NCBI GenBank assembly: GCA_963921825.1
Contig: OY997591.1
Coordinates: 46,149,825-46,213,824 of the forward strand
Origin: Erodium maritimum
Taxonomy: Eukaryota; Streptophyta; Magnoliopsida; Geraniales; Geraniaceae
Length of the DNA stretch: 64,000 nucleotides
Reading direction: 5' to 3'
The first letter of the stretch is position 1. Each line of letters starts with the position of its first letter. This document shows, piece by piece, positions 45,421 to 56,989 of the stretch. Under the pieces are notes generated by a model that was not told the DNA's origin, did no database searches, and saw only the letters and a list, made by a program, of their open reading frames with translations. Both the position numbers and the translations under genes were made by a program.

Positions 45421-46189
45421 TTGTAGATAAAGAGTAAATCATTTACAGATAAGCGAAAGAGGACAAGATGATAGGCCAGGAAAGCAGAAAGAAATATTTG
45501 ATTATACTGTTATTATTGTTTGCAGATATAAAAGAGCTAGTCTGAGAATGAGGATACATTTATCTGCTTCTATTTCACGAAATCAAATACTTTTTGTGAA
45601 TTTTTGCCTGAAAAAATGAGTAGCGTTGTGGTTACCAGTTTCTATCTATGACCATTTGGTCTGCCTCAAGATCTCAGACGAGCACGTCTATACTACGGAA
45701 ATTAGCATTCTATTTTGCGAGAGAATCTTGGTTGCTTAGAATAGACGCACGTTATTTAAAGGTTAAATTCCATTTTTCCCCTGAGTAGAGGCGCGTGGCC
45801 CAGAATTGGTTCTAATTTGCGCGCTTTCGCTCGCTTAGCTCTGAGTCGTAAATGGCACACGTTGATGATAGATCGACGAACCTGATTCAGTTCGCACATT
45901 AAAGGTGGTTCGCACCTGATAGCGTCCTTATATATATATATATTAAAAAAATCCATATAAGCTTCGATTAGCGCTTAAATGTCTTTACCGTTCTATTGAC
46001 GATTAAGACCTTTTACAACCTTGCATGTACCTCTTTATTTTTCATTTAATATAAAGTGTACACTAAACATTGATATCATAATTTAATATAAAGTTTTTTT
46101 TTCTTTGCCTACATGTATGTCAAACACATCCATCTGGTGGGCTCATAGAGAATGAATGTAAAGGCTAAGTAAAACTTAAGTTATTTCTC

Positions 46190-47020
46190 CATTTCAGGGC
46201 GAGGGTGTTTTTTTTCTCTCTAAAAGTCTCCTTACTTGGCATGACATGGTTTGGTTCTTGTTCTTCCAGATCCGCCCTCCTTGGGTTCAAATCCGGCGCT
46301 CCTCCGGCCATATATTCTCCCGTCTCCGATTCCGTCCTCATGCTTGTGATTGAAGCTTCTAGATCTGACGGCTCGGTGTCATTTTTGGGTGCTCCTCCTC
46401 GGGTTTGACCTTCCTCCTCTACTCTCCCTCCCTCTGGTCTTGATCTTGTTCATTCTACCCTCCTTTGTTTTTGGTTGTGACGGAGGGTCGGCGGTCTCGA
46501 TGTTGGCCGGCGTCGATTGTTTTCCCTTGTTGGCTTTGTTGCAGTATTTTCTGGATCAGGGGTCAGGGGTCAGGGGGTCTACTCTACCATGTATGGTGCT
46601 GGCCACCTGCGTGCCGGGGTCCTCGTGACTCTAGTGAGTTTTGGATTGGGATGAGATTTTGGTTGGCAGTTGCTCGTTTGTTGGTGTTTGGAGTCTTGGC
46701 TATGTGTGTCTTTAGGTTCTTGACATAGTCCTTCCAGCTTTCTTTCTTTTTTAGTTTCTTTTTCAGTGTTGTGAGTTCTAGTCTTTTACTTACCATTTCA
46801 GACCTGAGTTCTGCTTTCAGTGTTCTTAATGTTTGGTATATCTGATTTGTTAGACCTTTTGTTTGTATGTTTTTGGTTTGCTTTATGTTTGGAAAATATG
46901 GGTATAGGAATGTTAGATCCTTCCTTTGTTTGGTTGTAATGGTGGTGTGTTGGTTTGGCATCCATGCTCATATTTCCTGTTCGGAAATTTGAGTCCTTAA
47001 CAAATTTTGCTGATAAAAAA
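46190..47020 (+). mobile_element. Possible LINE/SINE-like fragment with A-rich tail
   Basis: A C/T-rich 5' segment (46205-46450) leads to a T/G-rich stretch resembling the 3' regions of LINEs A and B. It ends TTTTGCTGATAAAAAAAA near 47020. Open frames are short and have no recognisable domain. The call rests on composition and the A8 end only. Confidence 0.35.
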
Positions 47021-47079
47021 AATATATGTTTTGTTTGATACTATTTATTTCTTGTTTTGCAGCCGTGTCTAAACATTGC

Positions 47080-47660
47080 CTCATCTATTTCTTAATCATC
47101 CAAGGCAAGTCACCCCAAACAAGTTCAATTCTGTTTCCTACAAAGTTGTTACAACATTCATCCAAAACAAGTTCGATATGAATTCTTGAAAGCTAATTAC
47201 AACACGTTATCAGTACGAGTTGCTCTGAGTAATCTTCAAGCTCGGGTGTAGGGAGCTAAGTCGACGACTTTGTGATTCCAAAGGATGTCGACCTTGGGGA
47301 GGCCGACGCAGTTGCTATTTCTAATGCTCCCTACCGGATTCGTGTTCTTCTCCGATCGACCTGCCACAACCAAGCCTAGGATGACATGTCTTCCCTCAAT
47401 TGGTTTCAATCATTAAAGTCTAGATCTGGAACTTTCAATGAGCTCGTGGCTCAACCCTAATTTGTTACTCTTTACACTTGGTACTCAAATCAGACGAAAT
47501 CTGAGTGCAACACCAGGTTTATCGAGGAGATTGCTTGTTCGAAGTCTGAGACTGGTTATTTTGGTTCCGAGTATGGGTTCAGGGCATGGATTTGTAATAT
47601 GTAAATTTCCTAATTATGACAATCTCTTTAATAGTCATATTGTTTGATGAGTGGGGATGG
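47080..47660 (+). mobile_element. Ty1/copia remnant: primer-site region and gag-like debris
   Basis: ACAACACGTTATCAGTACGA at about 47200 matches the ACACGTTATCAGCACGA motif that follows the LTR in many plant copia elements. The region after it has short frame pieces such as LNWFQSLKSRSGTFNELV and no complete domain. Confidence 0.5.
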
Positions 47661-47982
47661 TTATGTGTCAAACACCGCTTTTAACGTGCATCTGGACAAG
47701 ATCATCAAGAAATTTATAAACTGTTAAGTACGGTCGAACCCACAAGGAGTAGAGGTATCACTAGTATTTTGCTAAAACCAAAGGACGTGGGCTGTCACTT
47801 CCACATCCCCGAAAGGGAAAGTAAAGGGCAAAAAAGTAAAAGAGTTGTTTAAGTTTAGAAAACAATGAAAACTAAATACACGTTACTACCTAAGACACAT
47901 AGCATTTGATTCACACAATGAGTTGGGCACAGGTACAAGTAAACACGATTTCAAATTAATGCATCGTTTGGTTAACGATGGA
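47661..47982. other. Left part of a non-coding repeat interrupted by the Pack-MULE
   Basis: ACGGTCGAACCCACAAGGAG near 47730 is a phrase seen in many plant non-coding repeats. The segment appears to continue at 49309 after the 9-bp duplication of the Mutator-type element. Confidence 0.35.
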
Positions 47983-49308
47983 TAAAATGAAGGGTAAACT
48001 TCACCTCACTACCCTAAAAATACTTGGTTTTCACCTCACTACCCTAACCAAACTTTGTGACACATCACTACCCTAACGAAACATTTTGTGTCAACTTAAT
48101 ACCTACCGTTAGTTTTCCATCCATTTTGGATGGAAAATGGTCATATGACCTTTTTTTTAAAAATTCCGTTTTTACCCTTTGCTCTCTTATAACCCTAACC
48201 TCTTATTTTCTAACCCATTTCTTTTCTCCTCTACACGACTCTATCCTCCCTGCTACTTCATATTCCTCTTCTCCTCCTTTGCTATGGCCCATCCATAGCC
48301 TCATCATCACTGGCCAACATCATTGTGTTTTTCATTTTTTATCTCTCTTTTCTCTGATTCAAACCTTATCACTTTTTAAAACCTAAAACTTACATACTCA
48401 ACTTCACTAACACAACTCGTCAGAGCTCAACGTCTCCGAATTCGGCCTCAACCCAGATCTGGTCCTGGCTCGCCTCCACCGCCACCCTCCACCGTCAACC
48501 AGGTTTAGTTTTGGAGAAGAAGCTTACGAGATCGTGGTGGTCTTTGTCTGTTCCAGATCTCACCAGCTAGCTTATCGGAGTTCATGGCTCTCTCGCTTCA
48601 CGAGGAGTTCGACCGGGTTGGTCTGGTTCCTAGTGGCTTCCCGTCCGGCGAGACAGCCTCAAACATGGAGGGTGGCTCAGATATGTTCATTATTTCGCAG
48701 ATGTATTTTAATTTTGATTTTGGTTCGGGATCTGGTGTTCTTGTTTTCAATTTTTTGTTCTGTAAATTCTCTAGATATGTAAATTAATTTTTTGTACAAT
48801 CCAATTTTTTTGTGACCGTAAAGATGGATTTATGTTCATATTTTTGTATGAATATATATCACAAACCAGTGGTTGTTGTGATGGTGGTGTACTGAGATAT
48901 GTAGTTGAATGGGATGTGAGAGTTGATTGTGTAATTAGAAAGGGATGTGAAGAAGAATTTGATTTTGTTTTTGTTAACTATTGGTGAATTAATATTATTA
49001 AGAAATAATACTTAATTTTTTAAAAAAAGAATTACTGGAAAATGTGAAGAAAAAGAATTATTGAAGAAAAGGAGTTTTGAAAATCAATGGCATGGGTTTG
49101 AAAATTTTAATGTTAATGAGGGGTATTATGGACTTTTTAAGTGTTTGGATGGAAAAATGGATGGAAAATAGACAGAATCTAACGGCGGGTATTAAATTGA
49201 CAGAAAATGTTTTGTTAGGGTAGTGATGTGTCACAAAGTTTGGCTAGGGTAGTGAGATGAAACCCAAGAATTTTTAGGGTAGTGAGATGAAGTTTACCCT
49301 AAAATGAA
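47983..49308 (+). mobile_element. 1.3-kb Mutator-type element, candidate Pack-MULE
   Basis: The element is 47992-49299, with the perfect 9-bp target duplication TAAAATGAA at 47983-47991 and 49300-49308. Terminal inverted repeats of about 150 bp begin GGGTAAACTTCACCTCACTA and end in the complement with few differences. Each carries three CACTACCCTAA motifs about 33 bp apart. The interior (48415-48780) is clearly richer in GC and has open frames, including ATG at 48584 (MALSLHEEFDRVGLVPSGFP). No transposase is present. Long repeats, 9-bp duplication and a GC-rich foreign-looking interior fit a Pack-MULE that captured host sequence; the donor gene is not recognisable by eye. Confidence 0.85.
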
Positions 49309-50819
49309 TAATGCTCTCCTTATGGTCTTAGAACACTTAAGTTACTATGCATGCGGTATCAAGAAACCAACCACATACTAGTCACGGGGAGAGGGCACAA
49401 GACCATTCCCCAGACCGATATGCGAACAACCAATCATCATAATTTAATAATAAAAAGGTGTAGTTTTATGATATTGAGCAAAGATCGATCAATCCTCGAA
49501 CAAGAAATGACAACAACGAATGTGTTTCATTCTCGCTACCAACTACAACAAGTAGAGATAGCTACACTACTCGGTGAATCTACTCAGCTACGCCTAGTTC
49601 ATTTCCTAATTCCCGAAGTCCATCAATAAATATGAACACGAAAAATCAAGTAGAACTAAATAGAGTATCAAATCACGATAATATGGTGCTATACAAGCAT
49701 GAGTGGACTCTAAATAAATTGTCAAATCTACTTAGCTACGCCTAGTTCAATGAACCTAACGATCGAATGAATCGATCATCAAGGAGAATTAAATAGAGAA
49801 ATGAATCACGAAGCTCTGGTAATACACAAGCATAAGTAAACCCTAAAACATTCAACGAATCTACTTAGCTACACCTAGTTTACTTCTTGAAAACTGAACA
49901 CCACCAATCAAGATGAGTTCAGTAATTAAGTTGAATTACATAGAACATCGAATCACAATATTCTAGTTATACACAAGCGTAAGTAAATTCTATACAAGTG
50001 AAATGTTGTCTCACACTAGATCGAATCATGGGTCGCTCCAAACATCAATATACATAGGGCACACAACAGTTATGGAAAATTCCTAATTGTTTGGTCGGCT
50101 TGAAACACACAAGAGAATCGATAAAACATACTCTAGCATATTTTTATCTCGTCAATAGGAAATCAAGACATGTGAATGTCGAAATGGCTAAAGTTTGCAT
50201 TTTTAAGAACTCTAGCCTAGAACTTGATATACACCCGAGAGCTTAAATATCCAGCACATGAAAACGGGTTTAAAATGATGAAAGTTTTGAACACAAAGTA
50301 AGAAAATCATTCTTGAACATCGAGTATCTTAAATATAGATAAATAAAAGTGGATGCTATTTAAGCTAAAAAAAACCCAAATTATGCAAATAACATCACCA
50401 ACATCAAATTAACCACAAAATCATGCATCAACTTAAAGGAAATAAACATTTACACAACTCCCATGACCAAGGATTCAAATCCAAGGCCATGGAATCTAAA
50501 TACTATTCAAACCATCTAAAAATCCTATCTTTACAACAAAACTAGATAAGAGTGGAGATTAGAACCGGGATTGGGTTGAGAAACCCAGTTAAAAAGTCCC
50601 TTAGCTTGCAAACCCATAGCCACTCCCAACGAGGTCCCATGACGCGTTCAACGCTTCCAACTCCTTCCATCACGTATATGTCCAAAATTATCCGATGAGA
50701 TCGTTCCCAAGACTCTCGTTCTCGTCTCGATTCGTAAATTCCTTATTACTCACGGGCACAAGACCCAAAACCCCGTTTTGGTCATGTCTCGTGTCAACAT
50801 TCTTGCTTGACTATTCTCC
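49309..50819. repeat. Non-coding repeat-rich sequence (CTACTTAGCTACGCCTAGTT)
   Basis: The phrase CTACT(C/T)AGCTAC(G/A)CCTAGTT recurs at about 49579, 49728 and 49861, each preceded by similar blocks with ATCAAATCACGA and ATACACAAGCATAAGTAAAC. It continues from 47661-47982. There is no coding content. It may be an internal region of a large non-coding retroelement. Confidence 0.45.
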
Positions 50820-51705
50820 ATAATAGTGTTATTGATTTACATCCTCCGGTGTGACCCTCTTAGGCTTATGCATATTAGTAGATCAACGTAAAATCTCATT
50901 TCACTTTATCCTACTTAAGTGGAAATTATGAAATTTTAGAATTTCCTTACACCACATAACAATTCGACTCTTGCCGATTTTAACCTTTCTGTCTTCTATT
51001 TCACTATCCTTTTATATCTAGATATCTTGATTGAGATAAGGCATAAAGATCCCTATCATTCTCAATCATTGTTCCTTAATATGTGAGGTGATTGAATATA
51101 CGATACCTAGCCATGCTATTCTTTAAGTCACTCTCAATCAAGTGGCCTGAATGGATATCATTCTAATACCGTAGTATGAGGGATAAATCCCTTACCCGTC
51201 TTCCGTGTCACTCATGCAGTCAGTCCCCAAGCCAATCTTGGCCGTTATGGAAGGCATGTTATAGACAACGTTGGGCATAGGTCAAACTCAGTTGTTTACC
51301 ACATAGTAATCACAAAGATTCCTTGGTCTAAGGATACATGACAAGCTACGACACTAAATATGCTCATGACTTCATCTATGGTGCATATTCAGGTTGGGCC
51401 GTCTAATATCATGTCCCACATGATATCTATGATCAGACTCCGGAATCCCATTTCAATAACTAATAGAATGTAAGCCATATTAGTCGCTTCTTTTGAAGCC
51501 TTATTGGCCAGGGACTCATCAAGTGTGGTTTGTCTTGGTCTATGGTTCTATTTCGCGTGGTGAACACAAATCAGAACACACTTTAATATTACTTCAACAC
51601 ATAAGTAATATTAAGCCATTTTACTTTTATTGTGCACGATGATTAAGTACAAACTAGACATTTGGAAATTTACTATTGAGTTATGGACATTACGAGTAAC
51701 ATACA
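50820..51705 (-). mobile_element. Copia-type LTR fragment, minus strand
   Basis: Read on the minus strand, the composition and phrases (ACGGTATTAGAATGATATCC, GGGATTTATCCCTC, short ATATC/GATAT dyads) are of the same style as the solo LTR at 23943-25727. I did not find either terminus. The call is tentative. Confidence 0.4.
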
Positions 51706-52138
51706 CATCATTTTTTTTCTTTTTTCTTTTTTTTTCCAGCAAGATCGCCAATCTTTTAAAGAAATTAAATGTCAAATCGTGTCTCGAAACTTAAATTGAT
51801 TAGGGTCCCAAACTTTTGACGTATCCCTGAGGAGGATCTAAATCAAGGAGGACACAAACTCCGATTTGCTGTTGCTGGGAGAGTTATGGCCGATAGAGGT
51901 TCGGACCCTATGATCTTGATGGAGATTATGGACAGGGCTTGGAACACTAAGAGTCTGTAGATTGAGATATTAGTATCAGACCTTCATGGGTTCTTTTTCC
52001 TGTCGGAGAAGGCTAAGAAGAAGATCATGGACATGGAACCAGGGAGTTTTAACAAGTCTCTGGTTTTGATTAAGGAGTTTGAACTTGATGAGGACCCGAA
52101 ACTGATAAACTTCACTGAAACCTCATTTTGGGTGCAAG

Positions 52139-55100
52139 TGTAATAACTACTCCCGGTCAACGTCAGTCAAATCTGCGAAAAACAGGAAAATTTAAATTTT
52201 TTGGACAGATACTTAAATGAACCTAAATTTGACCCCGAGGGTCATACCGGACTTAAGTTGTCCCCGATATCGACCAAAGTGAGTTCCGGGGGACTCAGGG
52301 CAACTTTCTGACCAATTTGGGAAATGTTGACTTTTCGCCGGAAAAGTCAACCGAGCGACGTTTTGGTCCATTCGAGGTCCGTTTTGGATCCAAAAATCTT
52401 AGCCGTCGTCGCAGCAGTCTTAGTTGAGCCGTTTCCTTGTAGCCCGTGAAGTTTCGTAATTTCTTGGAAAAAGTGCCCGTTCGGGGCCCGAGACGGCCGA
52501 ATTTCGCGAATCTGATTGGAATTTTCCAAAAGGTGTGGGACCCACTTGTCACATGTCAATTATGTGGTGGTGTTAGGTTTCTTGAACAAAACAAAGATGA
52601 GACTTGGAGTGTTAGTTTTGTAATTTAAAAGGTTGGTGTTGTTTTTTAAAAACAAATAAAATGGAAGGTTTAGGTGGTTTCGGCAAAACAGAAACAAAAA
52701 GGGGGAGTTGAAGAGAGAGAAAGGGGTTAGAAAGAGGAGAGAAGGTGGAGAGAAAAGGAGAAGAAAGTTTAGGGTTTTGGTGATTCCCGACGATCAAACC
52801 GGTGGATCGTCTCAACGATAAAAGAATCGAGCTCACACCGACATTCTCTACGGTGAGCACCTAACCGATTTTCATTTTGGTACGTTTGAATTTTAGGGTT
52901 TGAGTTTAAACGGTTTGATTATGGTTGGGTTTTGGTTAGAATTGGTTTAAAGGTGAATGGTTGAGGTTTGGGGTTCGTTAGGAACGTTTTGGGGCGAAAA
53001 GGAAATTTTCCCCTTGTGCCCGTGTGGGGCCCACGTGCTCGGGTCTCGGGTTTTAGTGTTCGGATGGTTTAGGACTATCCCCAAGTCGTTAATTCACACC
53101 CGGAACGAATTTTGGAATTAAATTGTGAAAGTTGAAATTTCGGGTTTAGAAACTTTAAACGCGAATTAAATCGCTCGGAAGTCGGAAATTGATTCCGTCG
53201 ATTGCATTGGAACCCTTGAATTATTCTAAGGTCGTAGAAACGAAAACGGGAATTTTCGGAGCCCCGGAAGGTCGTTTTCAAAACCCGGGCAGATTCGCCA
53301 TGTAGGGCGAATCGGGCCTTTCCGGGTCCAATATCGACAATGTCGAGTAATTGGGAAGTTTGGGAGTGATCGACATTGTCGGGGTTACTTTTGGGCGTCA
53401 AGTTTATTAAATTTCAGTTTATGTCTGCAAGTTTAAAAGTGCTTAAAATTGTGTTCTTTTAGATCGTGCCACGGACAGAGGAAAGGGAAAGCTAGGCGAG
53501 TGACCGAGATCACGCCGGAGCTTAATTGTGCGCTTTTGGAGAAAGCATACGAGGTGGGGAAAAGTAGCCGGATCTCGGCCCTGACTAGGGAAAGTTAACA
53601 GTAGAAATGCATGTGACACTGGGGTGTCGTGGGTTAAGTAAGTTTATCGATTATTAGGAAGGCAGGTGATACCGGGTAGTGTCGTATGTTACGGGAACGT
53701 AGCGAACACTAGAAATGCCTGTGGCACTTAGTAGTGTCGTAGGAGCAGTGAACTTATCGATATTAGAGTTACTGGAGGCATATGACCATGCTCGGAGGTT
53801 GATTGTGAAACTATTGATATTAGAATTGCTGGAGGCATTGGTTATGCCCGGAGGTTGATTGTGTAGTTGAGTCTTGGGTGGCCATGAGAGCCCGTACTTT
53901 ACCGTTGTGTCTTGGGTGGCCATAAGAGCCCGTGTTTTACTATTGGTGTCTTGGGTGGCCATGAGAGCCCGTAGTTTACCGTTGTGCCTTGGGTGGCCAT
54001 GACAGCCCGTACTTTACTGTTGTGTCTTGGGTGGCCATGAGAGCCCGTGTTTTACTGTTGGTGTCTTGGGTGGCCATGAGAGCCCGTGTTTTACTGTTGG
54101 TGTCTTGGGTGGCCATGAGTGCCCGTGGGGTTGTTGAGCCCGTAAGTTACTGTTGGTGTGTCTTGGGTGGCCGTGAGTGCCTGTAGGGTTGTTGAGAGCC
54201 CGTGAGTTACTTTTGGTATGTCTTGGGAGGCCGTGAGTGCCCGTGGGGTTGTTGAGCCCGTGAGTTACTGTTGGCGTGTCTTGGGAGGCCGTGAGTGCCC
54301 GTGGGGTTGTTGAGCCTGTGAGTTACTGTTGGTGTGTCTTGGGAGGCCGTGAGTGCCCGTGGGGTTGTTGAGCCCGTGAGTTACTGTTGGTGTGTCTTGG
54401 GAGGTCGTGAGTGCCCGTGGGGTTGTTGAGTCCGTGTTTTACTGTTGGTGTCTTGGGTGGCCGTGAGTGCCTATGGAGTGTTAAACATGTGTTGTTGATG
54501 TTTGTTGAACTTTGCTTGTGATTGTGATTGTGTTTGCCCGAGGTTAGTGACCCGACTTTGTGTCGGGAAGTGGTGTGGAATTTGGCTGGCTTACCTGACA
54601 GGGATCGGTAAGTTGAGAGCGTTCTTTGGCTAGCCTGACTTGACAGGGATCGGTAGGTTGAGCGTTTTTAGGCGATGGAAAGGGCAGCTCCCCTTCCGAC
54701 TAGCTATCGGAAAAGTATCTCGGTTTATCGCCAACAGGTCGACCGCCTGGAGCCTGACAGGGATCGGCAAAGCGCGTGGGGCAGGCTCAAGCCCAGCCGG
54801 TTAGCAACCGGCACTGAGCAGCTGACAGGAATGCGATCCTTTGTGATCTTGCTTGGGTGTGCGATCCTTTATGATCTTGTTTGGTGTTGCGTAATTGTCT
54901 GTTGTGTCCTTCGAAGAGGTCGTCAATCGTTGTGTCGGGTCTACATTACGTGTTCGAGTGTTGAGTCGGTTGAGGAAAGTAACAATGGGTGTGTGTCAGT
55001 GGGGTACTTGAGTTGGGGATAGCGATCCCCGGTGTTGAGTTTGTTGTTGGTGGTACCGGCATTGTCTGCTAATTATGTCGTAGTCAGTCTGTTATCTGTG

Positions 55101-55396
55101 GTGGTGAGCGAACGCTCACCCCTAGCTGCTTTTCCTACAGGTACCGGTCGCAGGTTGGACTAGGTGAGCTTCTGAAGCTTGAAGAGCTAGGAGCGGGATT
55201 CTGGGTTTATTTTGAGTCTAGCGACGTATACCTTGCATTTTGTCCTTTTGTTGGGACGTGCCTTTAAGTTGTAAATGATTATTTTGATTAATTAAATGGC
55301 GATTTTAAAGTTTTGATTCGAAATGGGTTTCAAAGGTTTTATTGTTTTAAATGTTCGCGTCCCGAGTTCGGTTCTACTGAAATTGGGGCTTGACAG
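52139..55396 (+). repeat. 5' LTR of the family-F element (F3), 3258 bp
   Basis: It begins TGTAATAACTACTCCCGG and ends GGGGCTTGACA. It includes a GA-rich leader (52695-52765), donor-like TACGGTGAGCACC near 52850, acceptor-like TGTTCTTTTAG at 53452-53462, minisatellites (53880-54480) and the hairpin GTGAGCGAACGCTCAC near 55104. Collinear with F4 for its first 1.73 kb with no indel; the later difference of about 97 bp is repeat number. Confidence 0.92.
53880..54490 (+). repeat. Minisatellite arrays in LTR F3
   Basis: The first part has 36-38 bp units with GGTGGCCATGAGAGCCCGT. The second has about 56-bp units with GGGAGGCCGTGAGTGCCC, GTGGGGTTGTTGAGCCCGTG and AGTTACTGTTGGTGTGTC. F3 has one or two more units than F4. 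Confidence 0.92.
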
Positions 55397-55412
55397 CTTG
55401 GTATCAGAGCTC
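55397..55412 (+). promoter_or_regulatory. Primer binding site of the family-F element
   Basis: GCT then TGGTATCAGAGCTC follows the LTR end by three bases. TGGTATCAGAGC is the standard site complementary to the 3' end of plant initiator tRNA-Met. Confidence 0.92.
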
Positions 55413-55608
55413 GAGGTTTCACACCTCGGAATGTACGTCAATTAGGTGGGGAGAGTCGAGTCAGTAAAGTCCCTTCGTGCGTTGGGTACGCAGGTCGGAA
55501 CCGTGTGTAGACCCGTTGTGTTTTGAGTCCCGTTTGTGTTTGTGTGTATGTGCAGTACGGGGTTACTGGCATACTGTTTGTGTGTTGCTGCGTGAAACAT
55601 TTTTTAAA

Positions 55609-55654
55609 CTGTCACGACTCGACTCAGGGGCGCCCCTGTAGTCGAGCGTGACAG
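55609..55654. repeat. 46-bp near-perfect palindrome in the internal leader
   Basis: CTGTCACG at the left pairs with CGTGACAG at the right, and the centre CAGGGGCGCCCCTG is a perfect palindrome. Two single-base bulges break the arms. TGTCACG...CGTGACA is the type of terminal hairpin seen at the start of many gypsy LTRs. Confidence 0.88.
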
Positions 55655-55689
55655 TGTTGATATCAAGTGGGTACAATGTAGTTCGGGGA

Positions 55690-56980
55690 CGCCTGAACCG
55701 GGTTGTAACTACCTGATGTCAAGAAATGAGGTTTTTAATGACGTGGAGAAAGTTTTAAAATTGGTCGGCCCAATGGGCTCGTTTTAAAATTTGATTGGCC
55801 CTGTGGGCGTGCTTGAGTTTGATTGGCCCTATGGGCATGCTTGATTTTGATTGGCCCTGTGGGCATGTTTGATTTTTGTTGGCCCGGAGGGCGTGGTTCG
55901 ATGTTGGTTGGCCCGGTGGGCGAGTGTTGTCGTTTGGCCGTGTCGGCTTATGATTGAGGTTGAGAGACTTGTGGTTGGTCTTGAATGGTGGTACGTGTGT
56001 TGGTAAATTGAGGGTCGAACGTGTGTGTCGATCAAGGTTTCTTTTGAGGTTAAAAAGGGGAGTAAGGGTCGAGTTTGAAACGATTTTGGAAAACTAGCAT
56101 GCGCGAGTGCCACGGATCCTGTCACGGATCCGTGACGGAGCAGCGCGTGTTGGCAATTTTAGAGCCTTTGTCACGGCACCGTGACCCCAACCGTGACGAG
56201 GTCTGTCACGGGTCCGTGATCCCTTTCTGTTCCACCGTCTTGTTTGTGCAGTTTGAGTGTTGGCTTTGCGTGGCGGTGTTCACGGTTGTGTTGGGTGTAG
56301 AGGTCGTAAGTTCGGTGTTAAGGGATGAGGTCTTGGGTTCGAGACTCATCGATAACCTGTGGTAGTGATACAGCGCCTCGGTGTGAGAGTTTCACCACGG
56401 AGAGGGGTTAGGGTTAGTGCGCTGCGGCGCCATACGAACTAGGTTTCCCTATGTGAACGGGTGTTCGAGGTTTCCCTCGCGTGAACGGGTGGGTTGAGGT
56501 TTCCTTCACGTGAGTGGGTTATTTGAGGTTTCCTTATGTGATCGGGTTATTGGGGTATGGGTAGTGTGAGCAATAGTGTTTTCTTAGTTGAGAGCGTGAT
56601 CCCCGTCTTGAGGTTTCCCTACGTTATCGGGTAATTGGGGTATTGAGGTTGTGAGCAATAGTGATTTACTGAATTGAGGACGTGTTTCCAGTGTCGAAGT
56701 TTATCTTACATGAGCGAGTACTTGAGGTGTTGATAGCGTGAGCAGTGTGACGTTTGGCATCAGGTTTTGAGGTAGTGGTTTGCCCTGGTTAGATCGGTAA
56801 GTCTTTAGTGCTTTACTAGTATGCCATAATCGAACGGGTGTCCGTGGAGGTGAGCATAACGCTCATCCCCTTTACTACTTTTCCCGCAAGGGACGAGTAG
56901 CGAACACTGGTTTGGTTGCGGAAAGTTATAAGTAAATGCATAGAGGACCGTGTGAGGGTTGCACTAGACCTTACCGGAGT
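55690..56980 (+). other. Non-coding internal leader with repeats and an LTR-like relic
   Basis: This occupies the place of gag. It contains a TTTGATTGGCCCTGTGGGC tandem repeat (55740-55925), three GTCACGGNNCCGTGAC-type palindromes (56121-56220), a GAGGTTTCCCTNNGTGANCG repeat (56440-56640), and at 56815-56890 a block with TATGCCATAATCGAACGGGT, GTCCGTGGAGGTGAGC and CGCTCATCCCC. That block resembles the end region of the family-F LTR. No gag motif is found. Confidence 0.6.
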
Positions 56981-56989
56981 GACTAATAG

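Larger units (their letters stand above)
40668..45930 (+). mobile_element. Mutator-like element remnant carrying an LTR
   Basis: The left end has ATCAGGTGTGAACCACCTGA then GGTGCGAACTTGCGAAC. The right end, reverse-complemented, has ATCAGGTGCGAACCACCT then TGTGCGAACTGAATCAGG. Both ends abut TATATATA runs. Terminal repeats of this sort, with an acidic protein tail and long subterminal repeats inside, suggest a large plant MULE. Only about 165 bp of its left arm precedes the family-F LTR (40834-44119). The coding interior is missing apart from an acidic C-terminus. Confidence 0.5.
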
